From an uncultured Desulfobacter sp. (GTDB lineage: Bacteria; Desulfobacterota; Desulfobacteria; Desulfobacterales; Desulfobacteraceae), in the NCBI RefSeq assembly GCF_963664415.1, contig NZ_OY761445.1, positions 1,080,501 to 1,144,500 on the forward strand: DNA of 64,000 nucleotides, in the 5' to 3' direction. Below the pieces are notes generated by a model that searched no databases, was not told the origin of the DNA, and worked only from the letters and a program-made list of their open reading frames with translations. This document shows positions 8,409 through 18,145 of the stretch, one piece after another (position 1 is the stretch's first letter; each line of letters begins with the position of its first letter). Made by a program: the position numbers and the translations under genes.

Positions 8409-9524
8409 TTACAGCATGCTATCGACCGGGACATATTCAAGGCTAAAGGCATCGGCGACGCCTTTGTAGGTGACCTTCCCGTTGACAATATTGAGACCCG
8501 TTTTGATTGATTTGTTTTCAATGGCGGCTTGTTTCCAGCCTTTGTTCGCAATTTCAAGGGCGTACGGAAGAGTGGCATTGGTCAGCGCCATGGTGGACGT
8601 GACGGGTACGGCTCCGGGCATGTTCGCGACGCAGTAATGAATCACTCCATCAATTTCGTAGACCGGGTCTTTATGGGTTGTTGCTTTTGAAGTTTCAAAG
8701 CACCCGCCCTGATCAATGGCAACGTCCACAATGACAGCGCCTTTTTTCATGGATTTTAGCATATCGCGGGTGACAAGCTTGGGCGCCTTGGCGCCAGCCA
8801 CAAGCACCGCGCCGATCACGACATCCGCTTCCATAACCAATTCGCGAAGAAGGGCGGGGCTGCTCATCATGGGGAAACAGTTTTTCGGCATGACTTCCGA
8901 GAGGTAGCGAAGTCTATCCAGGTTCATGTCAAGCAGTGTTACCTTCGCGCCAAGGCCGCAAGCCATCTGAGCCGCGTTGGTTCCGACGACGCCGCCGCCG
9001 ATAATGACGACGTTAGCGGGGGCTACGCCGGTGACTCCCCCCATAAGAAGTCCTCGGCCGCCATAGCAGCGCTCAAGGTACTTGGCGCCTTGCTGCACAG
9101 ACATGCGGCCTGCAACTTCACTCATGGGAGTGAGGAGCGGCAGGTCTCCCGAAGGGCCTTCAACCGTTTCATAGGCAATGGCGATGGATTTATTTTTGAT
9201 AAATGCGCGGGTCAGCTGTTCATCTGGCGCAAAATGGAAGTATGTGAAGACGATCTGTCCTTCACGGACCATGGCATATTCAGAAGGCTGTGGCTCTTTC
9301 ACATGCATTACCATGTCACATTCAGCGTAGATGGTGGCGGGGTCATTGACGATAGTGGCACCAGCGCCAATATAATCTTCATCTGAAAATCCACTTCCCG
9401 CGCCAGCTGATGCTTCAACCAAGACTCTGTGTCCGTTGGCCCGTATAACCATCTCAACCGCTGTTGGCGTCATGGCGACTCTGTTTTCTTCAGATTTGAT
9501 CTCTTTCAAAATTCCAATTTTCAT
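8409..9524 (-). CDS. ald: Alanine dehydrogenase
   Basis: NAD-dependent alanine dehydrogenase: L-alanine + NAD+ + H2O gives pyruvate, ammonium and NADH in the cytoplasm. The protein begins MKIGILKEIKSEENRVAMTP, has the substrate-binding MHVKEPQPSEY region, and an NAD-binding VVIIGGGVVGTNAAQMA Rossmann motif near residue 170. The open frame starts at 9578, but the ATG at 9524 follows AGGAG at good spacing and gives the normal 371-aa length, so it is preferred. First gene of the ald-agcS operon, behind a sigma-54 promoter at 9614-9629. With agcS and the upstream activator it fits use of alanine as carbon, nitrogen and electron source. Confidence 0.96.
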   Translation of the reverse strand: MKIGILKEIKSEENRVAMTPTAVEMVIRANGHRVLVEASAGAGSGFSDEDYIGAGATIVNDPATIYAECDMVMHVKEPQPSEYAMVREGQIVFTYFHFAPDEQLTRAFIKNKSIAIAYETVEGPSGDLPLLTPMSEVAGRMSVQQGAKYLERCYGGRGLLMGGVTGVAPANVVIIGGGVVGTNAAQMACGLGAKVTLLDMNLDRLRYLSEVMPKNCFPMMSSPALLRELVMEADVVIGAVLVAGAKAPKLVTRDMLKSMKKGAVIVDVAIDQGGCFETSKATTHKDPVYEIDGVIHYCVANMPGAVPVTSTMALTNATLPYALEIANKGWKQAAIENKSIKTGLNIVNGKVTYKGVADAFSLEYVPVDSML

Positions 9525-9613
9525 TTCCAATTCTCCTGATGAATAATAGTTTTTCCCTGCAACATAGCAGAGCATCATAAAGAAGCATTTGAGCTCTCAG
9601 TTTTTCTCTAAAA

Positions 9614-9629
9614 GGCAAGACCTATGCCA
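9614..9629 (-). promoter_or_regulatory. Sigma-54 (-24/-12) promoter of ald-agcS
   Basis: The minus strand reads TGGCATAGGTCTTGCC. It has TGGCA and TTGC with the exact -24/-12 spacing of RpoN promoters (consensus TGGCAYR-N4-TTGCW; only the last base differs). It would start transcription near 9602, about 80 nt before the ald ATG. A sigma-54 activator gene lies immediately upstream, which makes the assignment coherent. Confidence 0.75.
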
Positions 9630-10070
9630 GACTTCAGAAAACGCTGAGGCGTTTATCCTAAGCTTCCAATAAAGACTAAAATATTAGGATGTTGTGTCGC
9701 TATTTCAGTGCAGGGAGTCTTTCTTTGAGTTGCACGAATACTGGAAGCGGAGAAGGTGAAAAGAATGCTACATGGTTCGGCGTGTTTCCACGCGCGCTCT
9801 TGAGTCAGCATAACATCCTGTATTTACACTATTTTTCTATAATGGTCCGATTTTGTTCCACAACGGCTTGATGTTACCATTGTGTATAGCGTAATCTACC
9901 TAAGGGGATTAATTGCTGCATATTCTTATATTTTGTGTTTTTGCAATATGACATAATGCAAGTGAATACTTTCCAAAACTATGAATTTGGAGGTGGTGGA
10001 AGCGGGAAAGGCAATAACAATTTGGCCAATGGTCACTCGTCGTTACCGACATTTCTGATTTCAAACGGGT
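9630..10070. other. Intergenic region upstream of the ald promoter
   Basis: About 440 nt without a supportable gene, between the stop of the sigma-54 activator and the ald promoter. It is where upstream activator sites for the RpoN regulator would be expected. No TyrR-box-like palindrome (TGTAAA-N6-TTTACA) was found by eye and no strong terminator for the activator gene was seen. Confidence 0.5.
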
Positions 10071-11693
10071 CTATCCATCTGAGGCAAGGGTCTCCCAAGT
10101 TATGTTTTTGTTCGTATTCCGCAGTTGATGCTTTTGGATTTTTTTAAGCAAAGCTGTATGTGAAATATTAAGGTGTTTTGCTGCCATGCGGATACTTGAT
10201 GTGCGGTTAAGAGCTTCAAGCAATATTTGTATTTCATAATTGTTTAGCATTTCTTTCAGAGTGGAATTATTTTTTACTGGTGGCATAGATCGGCATTGAT
10301 TTCCACAGCTCAGAGGTTTTGCGTTGAGGTGTATAGCCCCAGCTTTTATTTCACTTGAATCGCTGAGAATTGATGCGCGCTCTATAACATTCTGCAGTTC
10401 TCTCACATTTCCAGGCCAGCTGTAGTTGCTAAGTTTTTCCAACGCTTCCTGCTGAATTGTCTGGTCTTCTTTTTGCAATTTCCTATTAAATCGCTGGAGA
10501 AAAGTGCCGACCAAGAGAGGAATGTCTGACAATCTTTCCCGTAAAGGAGGGATTTGGATGGTTAATACATTGATTCGGTAAAACAAGTCCTCCCGGAAGT
10601 CGCCAGCCACAACCATCTCGCTCAATTTTTTGTTGGTTGCGGTAATGACCCTGGCGTTGACAGGAATCTCTTCAACTCCGCCGATCCTGCGGACAAAACC
10701 GTCCTGGAGCACTCGCAATATTTTTGCCTGTGGCCCGGGAGGCATGTCGCCTATTTCATCCAGAAAAATGGTCCCATTTATAGCCGCTTCAAATAATCCC
10801 GGCTTCCCTTTTTTCTTGGCTCCGGTAAAGGCTCCGTCGACATGCCCGAACAATTCACTTTCAATGAGCGCTTCAGGAAGCGCGGCGCAATTTATCGGAA
10901 TAAAAGGACCAGTCCTGCCGCTTTCAAAGTGGATAGCTCTGGCGAAAAGCTCTTTTCCGGTTCCGCTTTCTCCGGTTATTGAAACGATGGCGTCCAGTCC
11001 TGAAATCTTCTTGGCAAAGGTGATGAGGCTTCTGACGGATTTGTCTCTGCCTATGAAATCATCAAAGTTAATCTCAATGGGAGTCATAACGGCATCGACC
11101 ATTGCCTTAACTTCCTTGAGATCCTTCATCAGGAGGACTGCCCCTACAAATTTCCCCTGGGAGTCGTGAATAGGATTTGCGGACCCGTAGAATTCAACTC
11201 TGCCAGTGCTGGTAACAGCTGATTTTCTCCTGCTGACGGGGATTCTTTTTTTTATGCACTCCAAAAGAATATTATTCTTGGGGCTGATTTCTCTCACATG
11301 AATGTTAACCAGATTTTCGTATGATTGGTTCAGAAGTCGGCAGGCTACGCTATTAGCTGCGTTGACTATTCCTCTGGAATCAACCGACATAATCCCTTCG
11401 CTCACCCCGTCAAAAAGAATGCGGAACCATCGTTCTCGCTTCTCTTGCGGTAGTCTTTTCAGTTCAGCTTGACTTTCAATACCAGGCAATGTTGAAAAAA
11501 GATCTATTAATTGTTTTGCATTTATATTGCCATTTAAATTTTCTATTTCTACTGATACCTCTGCGAATCCATCATTTTGCTCAACCTCCATACATCTGAT
11601 GTTCAATTCATATTGCAGCATAAGATTTGTAATATCGAAAACAATACCGATTCTGTCTTTAAAAATCAGCTGAATTTTTTTGCTTGAAACCAT
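10071..11693 (-). CDS. Sigma-54-dependent transcriptional activator with ACT and PAS domains (TyrR-like)
   Basis: A 540-aa activator. Residues 1-75 form an ACT-like domain (RIGIVFDITNLMLQYELNIR), 85-190 a PAS domain, about 210-440 the sigma-54 AAA+ domain with Walker A GESGTGKE (241-248), the sigma-54 contact loop GAFTGA (287-292) and Walker B TIFLDEIGD (308-316). The C-terminus (about 490-525, EALNRTSSIRMAAKHLNIS) is a helix-turn-helix. The ACT-PAS-AAA-HTH order is that of TyrR-type regulators, in which ACT domains sense amino acids. It lies upstream of ald-agcS on the same strand and that operon has a -24/-12 promoter, so it probably activates alanine catabolism. The effector is inferred, not shown. 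Confidence 0.9.
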   Translation of the reverse strand: MVSSKKIQLIFKDRIGIVFDITNLMLQYELNIRCMEVEQNDGFAEVSVEIENLNGNINAKQLIDLFSTLPGIESQAELKRLPQEKRERWFRILFDGVSEGIMSVDSRGIVNAANSVACRLLNQSYENLVNIHVREISPKNNILLECIKKRIPVSRRKSAVTSTGRVEFYGSANPIHDSQGKFVGAVLLMKDLKEVKAMVDAVMTPIEINFDDFIGRDKSVRSLITFAKKISGLDAIVSITGESGTGKELFARAIHFESGRTGPFIPINCAALPEALIESELFGHVDGAFTGAKKKGKPGLFEAAINGTIFLDEIGDMPPGPQAKILRVLQDGFVRRIGGVEEIPVNARVITATNKKLSEMVVAGDFREDLFYRINVLTIQIPPLRERLSDIPLLVGTFLQRFNRKLQKEDQTIQQEALEKLSNYSWPGNVRELQNVIERASILSDSSEIKAGAIHLNAKPLSCGNQCRSMPPVKNNSTLKEMLNNYEIQILLEALNRTSSIRMAAKHLNISHTALLKKIQKHQLRNTNKNITWETLASDG

Positions 11694-12069
11694 GTTGATT
11701 TCCTTGTCGTACAGGACATGAGTCGCTTCTGTTACTTGATAATTATAAATTTATTCCGCAAATAATACAGCAAAATGCAACAGATTCAACACAAAATAAA
11801 ATTATACATTATGAATAGCAATATTTTTTATGCGTTTATTTTTAATGATATACGCCTTCATTCCCCTGCTGACTTGTCTGCATATGTAAACCTTAAAAAA
11901 TTATGTTTTATATTATGCAGGAACTACGTCGAATATAGTGTAAATATAAATACTCTTTTTGAAGCGCCATTTGTTTGGGAAGAGCAAATAATGCACCAAG
12001 CCGACAAAAATGGGGCCTGTTGTAGAAATGTTTGTATATAAAAATATTAATATTTTCAGGGTGTTAAAA
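11694..12069. other. AT-rich intergenic region upstream of the activator gene
   Basis: About 375 nt of very AT-rich DNA between the activator start and the terminal repeat of the IS1634-type element. It must contain the promoter of the activator. No conserved gene was recognised; the open frame on the plus strand here has no family-like features. Confidence 0.5.
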
Positions 12070-12132
12070 CTTACATTTCGCATGGATAAAAAATAATTTT
12101 TGCATTATCCTCAAAATGCATTGTTAAAACAG

Positions 12133-13066
12133 TCAAGTAGCCCGGAACTGCCACCAGCGGCCATGGAGGGTATTGTACACCTCACTGGGAATTTCTAAAA
12201 GTGAACAAACCTGCTCATGCAGAGAGTTGAGACCTTTTACCGCTGATTGAATGCAAATTCCGTTTTTGTTTATTTTTGAGTAATGGATATTTCGAAAGTA
12301 GTAACGGATGTTGCTCCAGGTCGGCTTTTTTGTATTCATTTTCTGAGGTAAAATTGGAAGCTGTTCTATCTCCTCTTTGGCCATGTTCATGCGGATTTTA
12401 CGTTCGATAAGAGACACAATCATCAAGGCTATAAAATACAAAAAAAGCATGGCCTCGATCCGTTTTTCTTTCTTAAGAAAAACCGGGGCTACTTCCAAAA
12501 CCGTCTTTTTGGTATACATGCGTTTTTCAAGAAAGGGTTGGTTTTTGTATCTTTTCAAAACATCGCCAGCCTCTAAGGAAGTGTTGGTAATCAGGGGGAA
12601 AATTCCATCAGTCCTCGACGCTTCTAAAAGGGCTTTTTCATTAAGCTTCCATTCAATACTATGAGAATATGCCCATTTATTTTTGTATTCGCTTTTCCTT
12701 CGAGAAGGACGGCCAGGTGACAATTTCACTCTGACTTGTTTACGTTCGGTGATAATTTTTACATCAATAAAGTCTTGGACACTTTTGCAAATGCTATCAA
12801 CTGCTGTTTTAATTTCCTTCTTGGTTTTTAGATGATACGCGTTTAGCTTGGGTACTAACTCCTCCAATTGTGAAACAGCTTTATCTATCTTCTTTTGCCG
12901 GCGACCTTTGTCATCGTCTTGTTTTGCGCTGCTATGTACAAAAATAATGCGGTAACCTTTTTGCGTTGGTTCTGCCTCATAGGTTTTGTAGGTGTTGAGC
13001 TTATTTTTTTTGCGTGAACTTTCGGTAACAAAAACATGTTTCCATTCAGCATCATTTTTTTTCAAA
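12133..13066 (-). pseudogene. IS1634-type transposase, C-terminal part
   Basis: C-terminal 308 codons of the transposase split by IS66 copy 2. It is rich in basic residues in its first half and ends in a helical region (CSLLEIPSEVYNTLHGRWW). Joined across the 8-bp duplication to the N-terminal part (15501-16254) the frame is continuous, reading YQYLKKNDAEW, for a protein of about 559 aa. Inactive as it stands. Confidence 0.85.
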
Positions 13067-13092
13067 GTAAGCGGTGTATTAACCGCACCTTT

Positions 13093-14685
13093 TTAAGCCT
13101 GGCGGAGTGTTGTATAGTTGGATTCCAGCAAATGTTTATCCACGTTTTGTGGCATCAAGGCTTTAAATTCATCTTCTGTCATGGCTTCCGGTAAATTCTC
13201 AAAGAGAAACCTGAGGTACCAGTAAGGTTCAAGTCCATTGGCCTTGGCTGTTTCGATCAGGCTGTAAATGCAGGCACTGGCAACGGCGCCCGCAGGTGTA
13301 CACGAAAACAACCAATTTTTTCTACCCACCACAAAGGGCCTTATGGCATTTTCGACTACATTATTATCCGGCATTACCAGACCACTTGCCGTATACAGGA
13401 CCAACCGATGCCATTGATTAAGGGTGTAGTTAATGGCCTTACCAAGAAGACTTTTGGGCGGCACCCTCTCAACTTGAGCATCCAACCATTTTTTAAATTC
13501 ATCAAGGATGGGCAAGGATTGCTCCTGCCTTTTCCGGTAAAGTCCCTCAGCAGACAAGCCAAGTTCGTTGGCCTCTTTCTCTATTTTGTATAATTTGCGG
13601 ATGTACTTCAGGGCTTTGCCAGCGGTTCCCGTTGGGTTACCAGTTTTATTTCCTGCAGCTTTGACCACAGCCATGAACTTTCGACGTGCGTGTGCCCAGC
13701 ACGCAATATGAATGATTTCCACAATATGATCAAGAAAGTCATAGCCGGCATAGCCATCCGTCTGGACAATACCTTGATAACCGTTCAAAAAATTCCGGGC
13801 AACATCCCCGGATCGAGTTGCGTGATACTGGAACAGAATAATGGGATTGTCCGGTGTCCCTCCTTTGAACACCCACATATAACATTTTGACCGTTTCGGT
13901 TCTTTGAGAACTTGGACTGTTGTTTCATCAATATTTATCACTGGGCCTTTAAGAATTTCACCCTTCATATATTCCAGCAGGATCTCACAGGCCTGGGCCA
14001 CTTTCATAGCCCAATTGCACATATTGGATCTGTGAATGTCTACTCCAATTCGGTGAAACTGTTTTTCCTGTCGGTAGAAGGGTAAAGCATCTGCAAATTT
14101 GGCTGTCAGGATATGGGCCAAAAGTCCTGGGGTTGCAATGCTCTTGGGAATCATTTGTTCCGGCATTCTGGCGATGGACACTGTTGGTCCATCATCGTCA
14201 ACACCTTCGCAGTTTTTACAGGCGTATTTATAGCGGATGTTTCTGATTACTCTCATTTGTGCCGGAATAATTTCAAGCTGTTCAGATTCTTCTTTGCCGC
14301 AACGGGATTTCATGCAGCCACAGGCACATATTTTTTCTTCCTCGGTCAGATCGTGGATCACTTCAACCCGTGGAAGATTTTCAGGCAAAGGCCTACGCCC
14401 TGGCTTCTTTCGATTATGGGCAGGCACGCTGATTTCTTCGGGTTCGTCCAATATGGGAGTATCCGGCTTAAAAGTATCGAAAAGGGATAGTTGCCCGTCA
14501 TCCTTATGGATTTTTTCTGTCTTTTTACCAAAAAGTTGGTCCCGAAGGCTTTTAATCTGTTCGTTGAGAATTTTGATTTCGGCTTTATAATTGTGCTCTC
14601 TATCTGAAAAATCACTGACAAAAGAAACCATCATTTCTTTTAATTTCTCAACGTCATTTATGTTCGCAAAAGCCTCTTTGTTCAT
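13093..14685 (-). CDS. tnpC: IS66 transposase TnpC (copy 2)
   Basis: 530 aa, identical in sequence to the TnpC of copy 1: zinc-binding CACGCMKSRCGK, DDE-core blocks VINIDETTVQVL and VQTDGYAGYDFL, and C-terminal NNVVENAIRPFVVGRK. Intact, so this copy is probably mobile. Confidence 0.95.
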   Translation of the reverse strand: MNKEAFANINDVEKLKEMMVSFVSDFSDREHNYKAEIKILNEQIKSLRDQLFGKKTEKIHKDDGQLSLFDTFKPDTPILDEPEEISVPAHNRKKPGRRPLPENLPRVEVIHDLTEEEKICACGCMKSRCGKEESEQLEIIPAQMRVIRNIRYKYACKNCEGVDDDGPTVSIARMPEQMIPKSIATPGLLAHILTAKFADALPFYRQEKQFHRIGVDIHRSNMCNWAMKVAQACEILLEYMKGEILKGPVINIDETTVQVLKEPKRSKCYMWVFKGGTPDNPIILFQYHATRSGDVARNFLNGYQGIVQTDGYAGYDFLDHIVEIIHIACWAHARRKFMAVVKAAGNKTGNPTGTAGKALKYIRKLYKIEKEANELGLSAEGLYRKRQEQSLPILDEFKKWLDAQVERVPPKSLLGKAINYTLNQWHRLVLYTASGLVMPDNNVVENAIRPFVVGRKNWLFSCTPAGAVASACIYSLIETAKANGLEPYWYLRFLFENLPEAMTEDEFKALMPQNVDKHLLESNYTTLRQA

Positions 14686-14730
14686 GCGTTGTATATACCA
14701 TAACCACGCGGTTTTTACCAGTTTTTATGA

Positions 14731-15090
14731 TCAAAAAACAGCCGAATATTTTAATGATTTATGCGCTTTTTCCTGACGAATGGAAAGTCCGTCAATCAGC
14801 CAGGAAAGCTCTTTTGCTCCGATGGTCAAAATCTCCTCTTTTGACTTGGGCCATTGAAAATAATCCTTTTCCAAGCGCTTGTGCCAAAGACAGAATCCAT
14901 TGCGATCCCAATACAGGATTTTCAATATATTCCGTTTCCGATTACAGAATACAAACATGTGTCCTGAAAATGGATCCAAATTTAACTTTTCGCTCACAAG
15001 TATGGATAGTCCATCAATGGCCTTGCGCATATCAGTGCTTCCAAGTGCTATATGAATTTTTAAATTCTGGGTGGGAGAAAACATCAGCAC
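14731..15090 (-). CDS. tnpB: IS66 accessory protein TnpB (copy 2)
   Basis: 119 aa, identical to TnpB of copy 1, with the IS66 Orf2 signature STDMRKAIDGLSILV. Overlaps tnpA by 7 nt. Confidence 0.93.
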   Translation of the reverse strand: MLMFSPTQNLKIHIALGSTDMRKAIDGLSILVSEKLNLDPFSGHMFVFCNRKRNILKILYWDRNGFCLWHKRLEKDYFQWPKSKEEILTIGAKELSWLIDGLSIRQEKAHKSLKYSAVF

Positions 15091-15416
15091 CGCCTTAATA
15101 CTTGAAGCACCTGGGCCAGGGTTGTTTGGGAAAATCCATCCGGTATTTCGATCTGGAATCCGTTATCTGTATTCAACGTTAAGCCTTTTTGTCCAGAAAG
15201 ACTTAGCGCCTGGTTAATCTGCGTTGAAGGGACCTGAACGAATTCTGGGACAAGTGCCTGGCTTTTGAATTTCATTTTCCAGTATGTAAATTGATTGGGT
15301 CTTAAATCATTTTGCCTGCAATATGCATTTTGGGACATACCCGATTCAGACCATTGTTTAATGTGGTACTTCCAGAACTGGGTTAGTTTTTGGTTTTTCT
15401 TCTCTGTTTCTGACAT
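15084..15416 (-). CDS. tnpA: IS66 accessory protein TnpA (copy 2)
   Basis: 110 aa, identical to TnpA of copy 1, with the helix-turn-helix region WKYHIKQWSESGMSQNAYC. First gene of this copy. Confidence 0.9.
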   Translation of the reverse strand: MSETEKKNQKLTQFWKYHIKQWSESGMSQNAYCRQNDLRPNQFTYWKMKFKSQALVPEFVQVPSTQINQALSLSGQKGLTLNTDNGFQIEIPDGFSQTTLAQVLQVLRRC

Positions 15417-15500
15417 ATGATGGGCCCCCGTTAATTAAAAGTTGGCTCATCTTCTCATGTCATTCTAATGATTTGTAGATGGGGTTCTTTAAACGCTTAC

Positions 15501-16254
15501 TTTTCAAATACTGGTAAAATAGTTTCACCTCTTTACGGCCCTTTGGGACAATAGTGATGAATAACCCGCCGTTTTTGTCGATGTGATCCAAGTTGTCCTG
15601 GCCGCAAAGCTTACAGTCGGCTACGTAAATAAACTGTTCCTTACCCAATAGTGCGCGTAGGCCATTCCAGTTTGGAATATGGGTGACATCGTCGCAAGTG
15701 TTGCCATCAAAAAGTTCATAACTTAACGGCACATGGCCGTCGGAAGTGATATTCAGGCCAAATACGACCTGTTTGCAATCAGGTCTGAAATCTTTGTTGT
15801 GGCCGTGTTTGAGTTTGACGGCCTGAGGATCGGGGTTGTCATATTTACCGATGAAGGTCACTGTGGTGCTGTCATTGTGGACTTCATCGGTCAGCAGATC
15901 ATGGGTCGCAATTGCGTTAGCCGAGGCCTCTGTCATAAGCGAATGGCGGTCTGCCTCGAAAAGGGCAGAAAGGGATCTGGCTAACCGGTCATCATTGAAC
16001 AGCTTTGCTTCAACCGGTTCTGCAGCAAGATCGTCGGAGTACTTGGCCAACCAATCCTGAATTTTATATAATGGCTTATTTTCACAAATGATATTTGCCG
16101 TAAGGACACATAGGCTTTCTGCATGTTCAGCCAGGCTGTTAGGTGCCCCGGGGACATACTTGGTAAAAAGATTGAACAGATGAAGTTCATCCATATAATG
16201 CTTGACCATTGGCAGAACATCAACCTGGTTGAACTGTGCTTCAAATTGTTCCAT
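15501..16254 (-). pseudogene. IS1634-type transposase, N-terminal part
   Basis: N-terminal 251 codons of the split transposase. It starts MEQFEAQFNQVDVLPMVKHY, a region resembling the DUF4277 domain at the start of IS1634 transposases, and contains the first catalytic block (LTDEVHNDSTTVTFIGKY) and NITSDGHVPLSYELFDGNT. Translation currently runs a few codons into IS66 copy 2 and stops at 15460. Its other half is at 12133-13066. Confidence 0.85.
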
Positions 16255-16603
16255 AACACCCCCTCTTGTTGAGTTTAAGGGAGTTATAAAACAATTTAGA
16301 GTGAAAGTCTAGATTTTTTATATCTTATTGATATTACAATGCATTATTGGTCGTTCTTAAAATATTGATAATTATTTTTACCCATGCGAAATGTAAGCTA
16401 AAACTCAATCTAAACAGACAACTTCACGCAAAAGCGTAACTCGTTTAAACTAGGAGAAGCAAACAGGGAAAGTGGCACGCTTTGGTTCCACTCGCAATCC
16501 TTCTGTTTAACATTTGGTTTTGCTAACCTAAAATTGACCCCTTTGAGGGCCAAATGACAACCTAAAATTGACCCCCCACTTTGCATCAGTACTCTGGTAT
16601 TGA

Positions 16604-18145
16604 ATGGAGATTTTTAACCCATTACCGGAGACGAAAAGGAGAATGCTTAAAGTGGATCAGTATGATTACATCCGAACAGCTCACCGTGTTTATGGAAAGG
16701 CCATTAAAGAGCTTGCCAGAGAAACCGGCCATTCAAAAAACACCATAAAAAAAATTTTAAAGCAGGAATACATTGGCTACAAGCAACGATCTAAACAGCC
16801 ATATCCCGTTCTTGGTCCTTATATCCAGGAGATAGACCGCTGGCTTGGCGATGACAAGGACAAGCCATACAAACAGCGACATACAGCAACCCGGATATAC
16901 CATCGTCTGAAATCGGAACTCGAGTATTCCGGTGGAGAGACGACGGTTCGCCGTTATGTGCGTGAGGCAAAGCTGAGGCTGGGTTTAACGAATCAGCAGG
17001 CATTTATCCCATCAGATCCGACGACTGCCCAGGAAGCCGAGGTAGACTGGGGAAACTGTCAGGCAGTTATTGCCGGCGAACCCGTGAAGCTGAAATTATT
17101 TTGCATACGTTCAAAATGTTCGGGCAAACACTTTGTTCGCTGTTATCCCTGTGAAAGGCAGCAAGCTTTATTTGACGCTCATATCCAGGCCTTTTCATTT
17201 TTTGGAGGCGTGTTCCCAGTTCTTATCTATGACAATCTGACAACAGTCGTACAAAAGGTATTTAAAGGAAAAAAACGTCATCTTCAGGAATCTTATAATC
17301 GGTTCAAGGCCTATTACAACTTCGATCCAAGGTTTTGCAATCCCGGCCAGGGCCATGAAAAAGGTGGGATTGAAGGCCTGGTCGGCTACGCTCGAAGAAA
17401 TTATATGGTTCCTATCCCACATGCTGACAGCCTGGACGAATTGAACACGCGCCTCCTCGATGATTGCATGGCCTATGGAGAGCATCGCATCGCCGGTCAA
17501 ACACAAAGCGTCAATGAATTGTTTGAATCAGAAAAGCAGGTATTGCTGCCATTGCCGACAACATCGTTCAGTAACGTTGAGACGTTCATGGTCAGGGTAA
17601 ACAAATATGCCACCGTTATTATTGACAAGAACCGGTATTCTGTCCCGACGCGCTATGCTTACATGAGAGTGCAGGCGATAGTAGAGATAGACCAGGTGAT
17701 CATTTATTGGAGCGGCAGAAAAATAAGCACCCATCATCGGTTATATGGAAATAATAAGTGGAGTTTAAAACCGGAACATTATCTGGAGTTGATTCGTCAG
17801 CGTCCACAATCATTTGATACCGCCCGGCCAATTTTACAATGGCGTGATCAATGGCCGGATTGCCTGGAAAAGTTATTAGAACATTTTCGCCGGAAAAACG
17901 GTGTAACCAAAGGTACCCGGGAATTTGTCACCGTGCTGATGCTGTACGAAAAATATGCTGTCGACAAGATCGAAGCAGCCGTAAAGGAAGCACTGAAAAG
18001 CAATGTCGGCTGCAGCAATGCTCTCAAGCAGATTTTACACAGTCAAAACATCTCTATGGAGTCCCAATTTGATCCTTTGTCGAACTGGGAGACACTGCCC
18101 CCTGCTGACATCTCGGCATACGAACAGCTTGGAGGTATCTTATGA
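16604..18145 (+). CDS. istA: IS21 transposase IstA (element 1)
   Basis: A 513-aa IS21 transposase. The N-terminal helix-turn-helix is KELARETGHSKNTIKKIL; the DDE integrase core shows EVDWGNCQAVIAG (first D), PVLIYDNLTTVVQKV (second D) and KGGIEGLVGYARRN (E); a Mu-type C-terminal beta-barrel part includes YSVPTRYAYMRV. The ATG at 16643 (MLKVDQYDYIRTAHRVYG), which has AGGAG directly before it, is an alternative start. Stop overlaps istB by 4 nt. Confidence 0.93.
   Translation: MEIFNPLPETKRRMLKVDQYDYIRTAHRVYGKAIKELARETGHSKNTIKKILKQEYIGYKQRSKQPYPVLGPYIQEIDRWLGDDKDKPYKQRHTATRIYHRLKSELEYSGGETTVRRYVREAKLRLGLTNQQAFIPSDPTTAQEAEVDWGNCQAVIAGEPVKLKLFCIRSKCSGKHFVRCYPCERQQALFDAHIQAFSFFGGVFPVLIYDNLTTVVQKVFKGKKRHLQESYNRFKAYYNFDPRFCNPGQGHEKGGIEGLVGYARRNYMVPIPHADSLDELNTRLLDDCMAYGEHRIAGQTQSVNELFESEKQVLLPLPTTSFSNVETFMVRVNKYATVIIDKNRYSVPTRYAYMRVQAIVEIDQVIIYWSGRKISTHHRLYGNNKWSLKPEHYLELIRQRPQSFDTARPILQWRDQWPDCLEKLLEHFRRKNGVTKGTREFVTVLMLYEKYAVDKIEAAVKEALKSNVGCSNALKQILHSQNISMESQFDPLSNWETLPPADISAYEQLGGIL

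Larger units (their letters stand above)
13067..15500 (-). mobile_element. IS66-family element, copy 2, inside the IS1634-type transposase gene
   Basis: Same 2434-bp element as copy 1, shifted by 9453 bp, with the same GTAAGCG ends and identical protein products. It is flanked by a different 8-bp target duplication, TTTTCAAA (13059-13066 and 15501-15508). Different duplications with identical sequence show two separate, recent transposition events rather than a segmental duplication. Confidence 0.95.
12070..16397 (-). mobile_element. IS1634-type element interrupted by IS66 copy 2
   Basis: Terminal inverted repeats CTTACATTTCGCATGG are perfect over 16 bp (12070-12085 and 16382-16397) and continue with mismatches for about 10 bp. 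The flanks carry TTAAAA on the left and CTAAAA on the right, an imperfect candidate target duplication. The single transposase gene is cut by IS66 copy 2 at 13067-15500. Without the IS66 the element is about 1.89 kb. Confidence 0.85.

Noticed and set aside
9630..10070. A TyrR box or other activator palindrome upstream of ald
   Set aside because: No TGTAAA-N6-TTTACA-like site could be found by eye, so none is annotated.
16510..16530. Target duplication for IS21 element 1
   Set aside because: The flanks (CATTTGGTTT and ATTCCGAAAC) do not share a convincing direct repeat next to the proposed ends.
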